Shown: in pieces, positions 6,465 through 7,297 of the stretch
How the letters are laid out: the number at the start of each line of letters is the position of its first letter
Numbering within the stretch: position 1 is the first letter of the stretch
Assembly: GCA_017398245.1 (NCBI GenBank)
Contig: JAFQGN010000257.1
Location: 1-7,297 of the forward strand
Source: Clostridia bacterium
GTDB lineage: Bacteria > Bacillota_A > Clostridia > Christensenellales > Aristaeellaceae
Direction: 5' to 3'
DNA length: 7,297 nucleotides
Position numbers and translations under genes: made by a program
The notes under the pieces: model-generated
Told to the model about the DNA's origin: nothing
Database searches by the model: none
The model's input: the letters and a program-made list of their open reading frames with translations, nothing else

Positions 6465-6493
6465 ATCTTACCAACAACCGCCCCCGCGGTCAA
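6465..6493 (-). promoter_or_regulatory. Sigma-A promoter of the alcohol dehydrogenase gene
   Basis: On the - strand TTGACC (complement of 6488-6493, 5 of 6 consensus bases) and TAAGAT (complement of 6465-6470, 4 of 6) are exactly 17 bases apart. This would give a 5' leader of about 25 bases before ATG 6432. Palindromic element A begins about 20 bases upstream of it. Confidence 0.68.
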
Positions 6494-6515
6494 GAGGCAC
6501 GGCGAGGGATACGCT

Positions 6516-6582
6516 GGGGAACGCCGGGGGCTCCTCGCCCCCGGACCCCTCGGCAAAGGGAATGATTCCCTTTGCAATCCCC
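6516..6582. repeat. Palindromic element A (two hairpins, possible three-way junction)
   Basis: Hairpin A1 has perfect 8-bp arms (6524-6531 with 6537-6544) and a five-base loop. After an 8-base linker comes A2, with perfect 11-base arms (6553-6563 with 6565-6575) around a single central G. GGGGA (6516-6520) can pair with TCCCC (6578-6582) to close the whole element. No T-run follows on either strand, so it does not look like an ordinary terminator. It resembles the small dispersed palindromes of many clostridial genomes, but copy number cannot be judged from this window. Confidence 0.6.
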
Positions 6583-6613
6583 GATATGGTACACATCCAT
6601 CCACAAAATGAAC

Positions 6614-6645
6614 AGCCCGGCAAAACGTACCGTTTGGGCCGGGCT
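6614..6645. repeat. Bulged hairpin H1 of a three-member family
   Basis: The outer 8-bp stem pairs 6614-6621 with 6638-6645. There follows an asymmetric internal loop, A (6622) against GG (6636-6637). The inner 5-bp stem pairs 6623-6627 with 6631-6635 around a TAC loop. It shares the flanks of the inner stem, CGGCAA and TGGGCCG, with H2 and with the complement of H3. Confidence 0.65.
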
Positions 6646-6710
6646 TGTATTCCTAAAAAAACAGCACTTATGTTCTGTTCGGCGGCAGCAAATGTCAGCG
6701 GGCACTGCCC

Positions 6711-6740
6711 GCCCGGCAACGCGTTCAGCGTGGGCCGGGC
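6711..6740. repeat. Bulged hairpin H2 of a three-member family
   Basis: The outer 7-bp stem pairs 6711-6717 with 6734-6740, identical to the core of H1. The internal loop is again A (6718) against GG (6732-6733). The inner stem is different but still paired (6719-6722 with 6728-6731), with a GTTCA loop. A small hairpin just before it (6698-6703 with 6707-6712) overlaps its left arm by two bases, so the two compete slightly. Confidence 0.65.
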
Positions 6741-6779
6741 CTGCTATGTATAGGAGTTCGTATTGCTTTTGCATAGCGG

Positions 6780-6820
6780 AAGGTCGGCCCATGCTGTAAG
6801 CATTGCCGACCTTTTTCTTT
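6780..6820 (+). terminator. Bulged hairpin H3 with U-tract, intrinsic terminator on + strand
   Basis: A 9-bp outer stem (6780-6788 with 6805-6813) is followed by the internal loop CC/T, then a 5-bp inner stem (6791-6795 with 6799-6803) around GTA. The right arm runs into TTTTT and a second T-run (6812-6820). This has the form of a strong intrinsic terminator for rightward transcription, although no + strand gene precedes it. Read on the opposite strand it has the same A/GG internal loop and CGGCAA / TGGGCCG flanks as H1 and H2. Confidence 0.65.
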
Positions 6821-6850
6821 ATTGCGATAATGAATGCTATCCCCATAGAT

Positions 6851-6917
6851 GGGATTCTTAAGGGATGAAATCCCTTAAGCAGAGGATCCAAGGGGACAGC
6901 GTCCCCTTGGGAAACCC
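6851..6917. repeat. Palindromic element B (two hairpins, possible three-way junction)
   Basis: Hairpin B1 has perfect 10-bp arms (6857-6866 with 6870-6879) around GAA. An 8-base linker leads to B2, with perfect 10-bp arms (6888-6897 with 6901-6910) around AGC. GGGATT (6851-6856) can pair with AAACCC (6912-6917) with one mismatch to close the element. The layout and the linker length are the same as in element A, though the sequences differ. It lies just past the stop codon of the metallophosphoesterase gene and may serve as its transcript end, but no U-tract is visible. Confidence 0.6.
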
Positions 6918-6932
6918 TGCCTTCCGTTCGCC

Positions 6933-7297
6933 TCACAGATCGATATACACGCGCCGGTAGGCGTTGATTACGCGCGTCTGCCCATACGTGCGTTCGCGCT
7001 GGAACCGGGGCGAATACTCCTTGTGCATATGGCCGTGGATCAGGAGCTTTGGCTGATATTTCTCCATCAGACGCAAACACACCTCAACCCCCCCGTGCGA
7101 AACATGCTCCTCATCGCCAAGCCCGCGCGCGCGGGCATGGGTCACGATGATATCCACCCCTTTGTGCTTCCATAGCTGGTACCACAGCCTGCGCACGCGC
7201 CTTCGCATTTCCTTTTCGGTAAACATCCATTTTCCGTTCCGGTAGCGATACGAGCCGCCAAGCCCCAGAATGCGCACGCCCTCATGCACATACACGC
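6933..7297 (-). CDS. Calcineurin-like metallophosphoesterase, C-terminal part
   Basis: The C-terminal 120 or so residues of a metal-dependent phosphoesterase. The frame is open to the right edge, so the N-terminal Asp-x-His and Gly-Asp motifs lie outside. The GTG at 7295-7293 is probably internal. Visible family features, counted from that GTG, are GLGGS (11-15), the metal-ligand motif VTHARARG (51-58) and the final HGHMH (87-91), followed by a short beta strand and a VYIDL end. The known fold binds two metal ions and hydrolyses phosphomonoesters, phosphodiesters or nucleotides; the substrate is not visible here. The insert between GLGGS and TH is basic (Arg-rich, 28-43). It reads toward the alcohol dehydrogenase, but the 500-base structured gap argues against a shared transcript. 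No standard U-tailed terminator follows the stop; element B is the nearest hairpin. Confidence 0.85.
   Translation of the reverse strand, partial: VYVHEGVRILGLGGSYRYRNGKWMFTEKEMRRRVRRLWYQLWKHKGVDIIVTHARARGLGDEEHVSHGGVEVCLRLMEKYQPKLLIHGHMHKEYSPRFQRERTYGQTRVINAYRRVYIDL

Larger units (their letters stand above)
6433..6932. other. 500-base structured intergenic region
   Basis: The stretch between the alcohol dehydrogenase start and the metallophosphoesterase stop contains no convincing protein gene. It holds, from left to right, the dehydrogenase promoter, element A, hairpins H1 and H2, hairpin/terminator H3 and element B. A frame on the - strand (6490-7080) is open right through it, but it overlaps the real metallophosphoesterase frame and crosses the palindromes, so I read it as chance. 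Confidence 0.65.

Noticed and set aside
6433..6477. Upstream in-frame start for the alcohol dehydrogenase (position 6477)
   Set aside because: It would add 15 residues not seen in the family and would place the start upstream of the good ribosome site and overlapping the -10 box of the predicted promoter.
4993..6753. A 586-residue open frame on the + strand
   Set aside because: It runs antisense to the dehydrogenase and the end of the oxidoreductase and through the palindromes. Its composition (Arg, His and Ala-rich) is that of a shadow frame.
6614..6813. Resemblance of the repeated hairpins to a CRISPR array or an integron attC site
   Set aside because: The repeats are too few, unevenly spaced and in mixed orientation, with no cas genes. 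The attC core sequences are not present and there is no integrase gene.
6490..7080. A 196-residue open frame on the - strand through the structured gap
   Set aside because: It overlaps the metallophosphoesterase in another frame, crosses elements A and B and H1-H3, and shows no domain or ribosome site.

Overview
The window reads as a chromosomal piece of a GC-rich, endospore-forming Bacillota bacterium, most likely a member of the Clostridia. The main evidence is the left end, where genes of the YabP and YabQ sporulation families are followed by a DivIC/FtsB-type division gene and a Ppx/GppA phosphatase, an order familiar from clostridial chromosomes. Shine-Dalgarno sites are strong, and several promoters resemble the sigma-A consensus. 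I see no phage, plasmid, IS, CRISPR, tRNA or rRNA signature. The species cannot be named from the sequence alone.

Left region (1-1928, + strand): the 3' part of yabP overlaps yabQ. A 141-base gap with a sigma-A-like promoter follows. Then come divIC and a Ppx/GppA-family gene that overlap by 23 bases. The block ends in a perfect 19-bp hairpin that has no U-tract. The first pair belongs to spore formation, and the second pair looks like a vegetative unit for septum assembly and polyphosphate or (p)ppGpp metabolism.

Middle region (2090-6493, - strand): four genes all read leftward. From right to left these are an iron-dependent alcohol dehydrogenase (YugJ/butanol dehydrogenase type) with its own promoter, a Gfo/Idh/MocA oxidoreductase with its own promoter and terminator, a secreted tyrosine-rich protein of unknown function, and a second Gfo/Idh/MocA oxidoreductase. 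The two oxidoreductases are close paralogues, about 86% identical by my eye count. The secreted gene has lower GC than its neighbours, sits between the two copies and is probably co-transcribed with the left copy. Redox work on sugars, polyols or aldehydes is the shared theme, but the substrates cannot be read from the sequence.

Right region (6433-7297): a roughly 500-base non-coding stretch is unusually rich in designed-looking secondary structure. It holds two hairpin-linker-hairpin elements that can each fold as a three-way junction, and three further hairpins that share the same asymmetric A/GG internal loop while their inner stems covary. The third of these carries a U-tract on the + strand. 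The window ends inside a calcineurin-like metallophosphoesterase gene on the - strand. The hairpin family in this gap is the most promising undescribed signal in the window.
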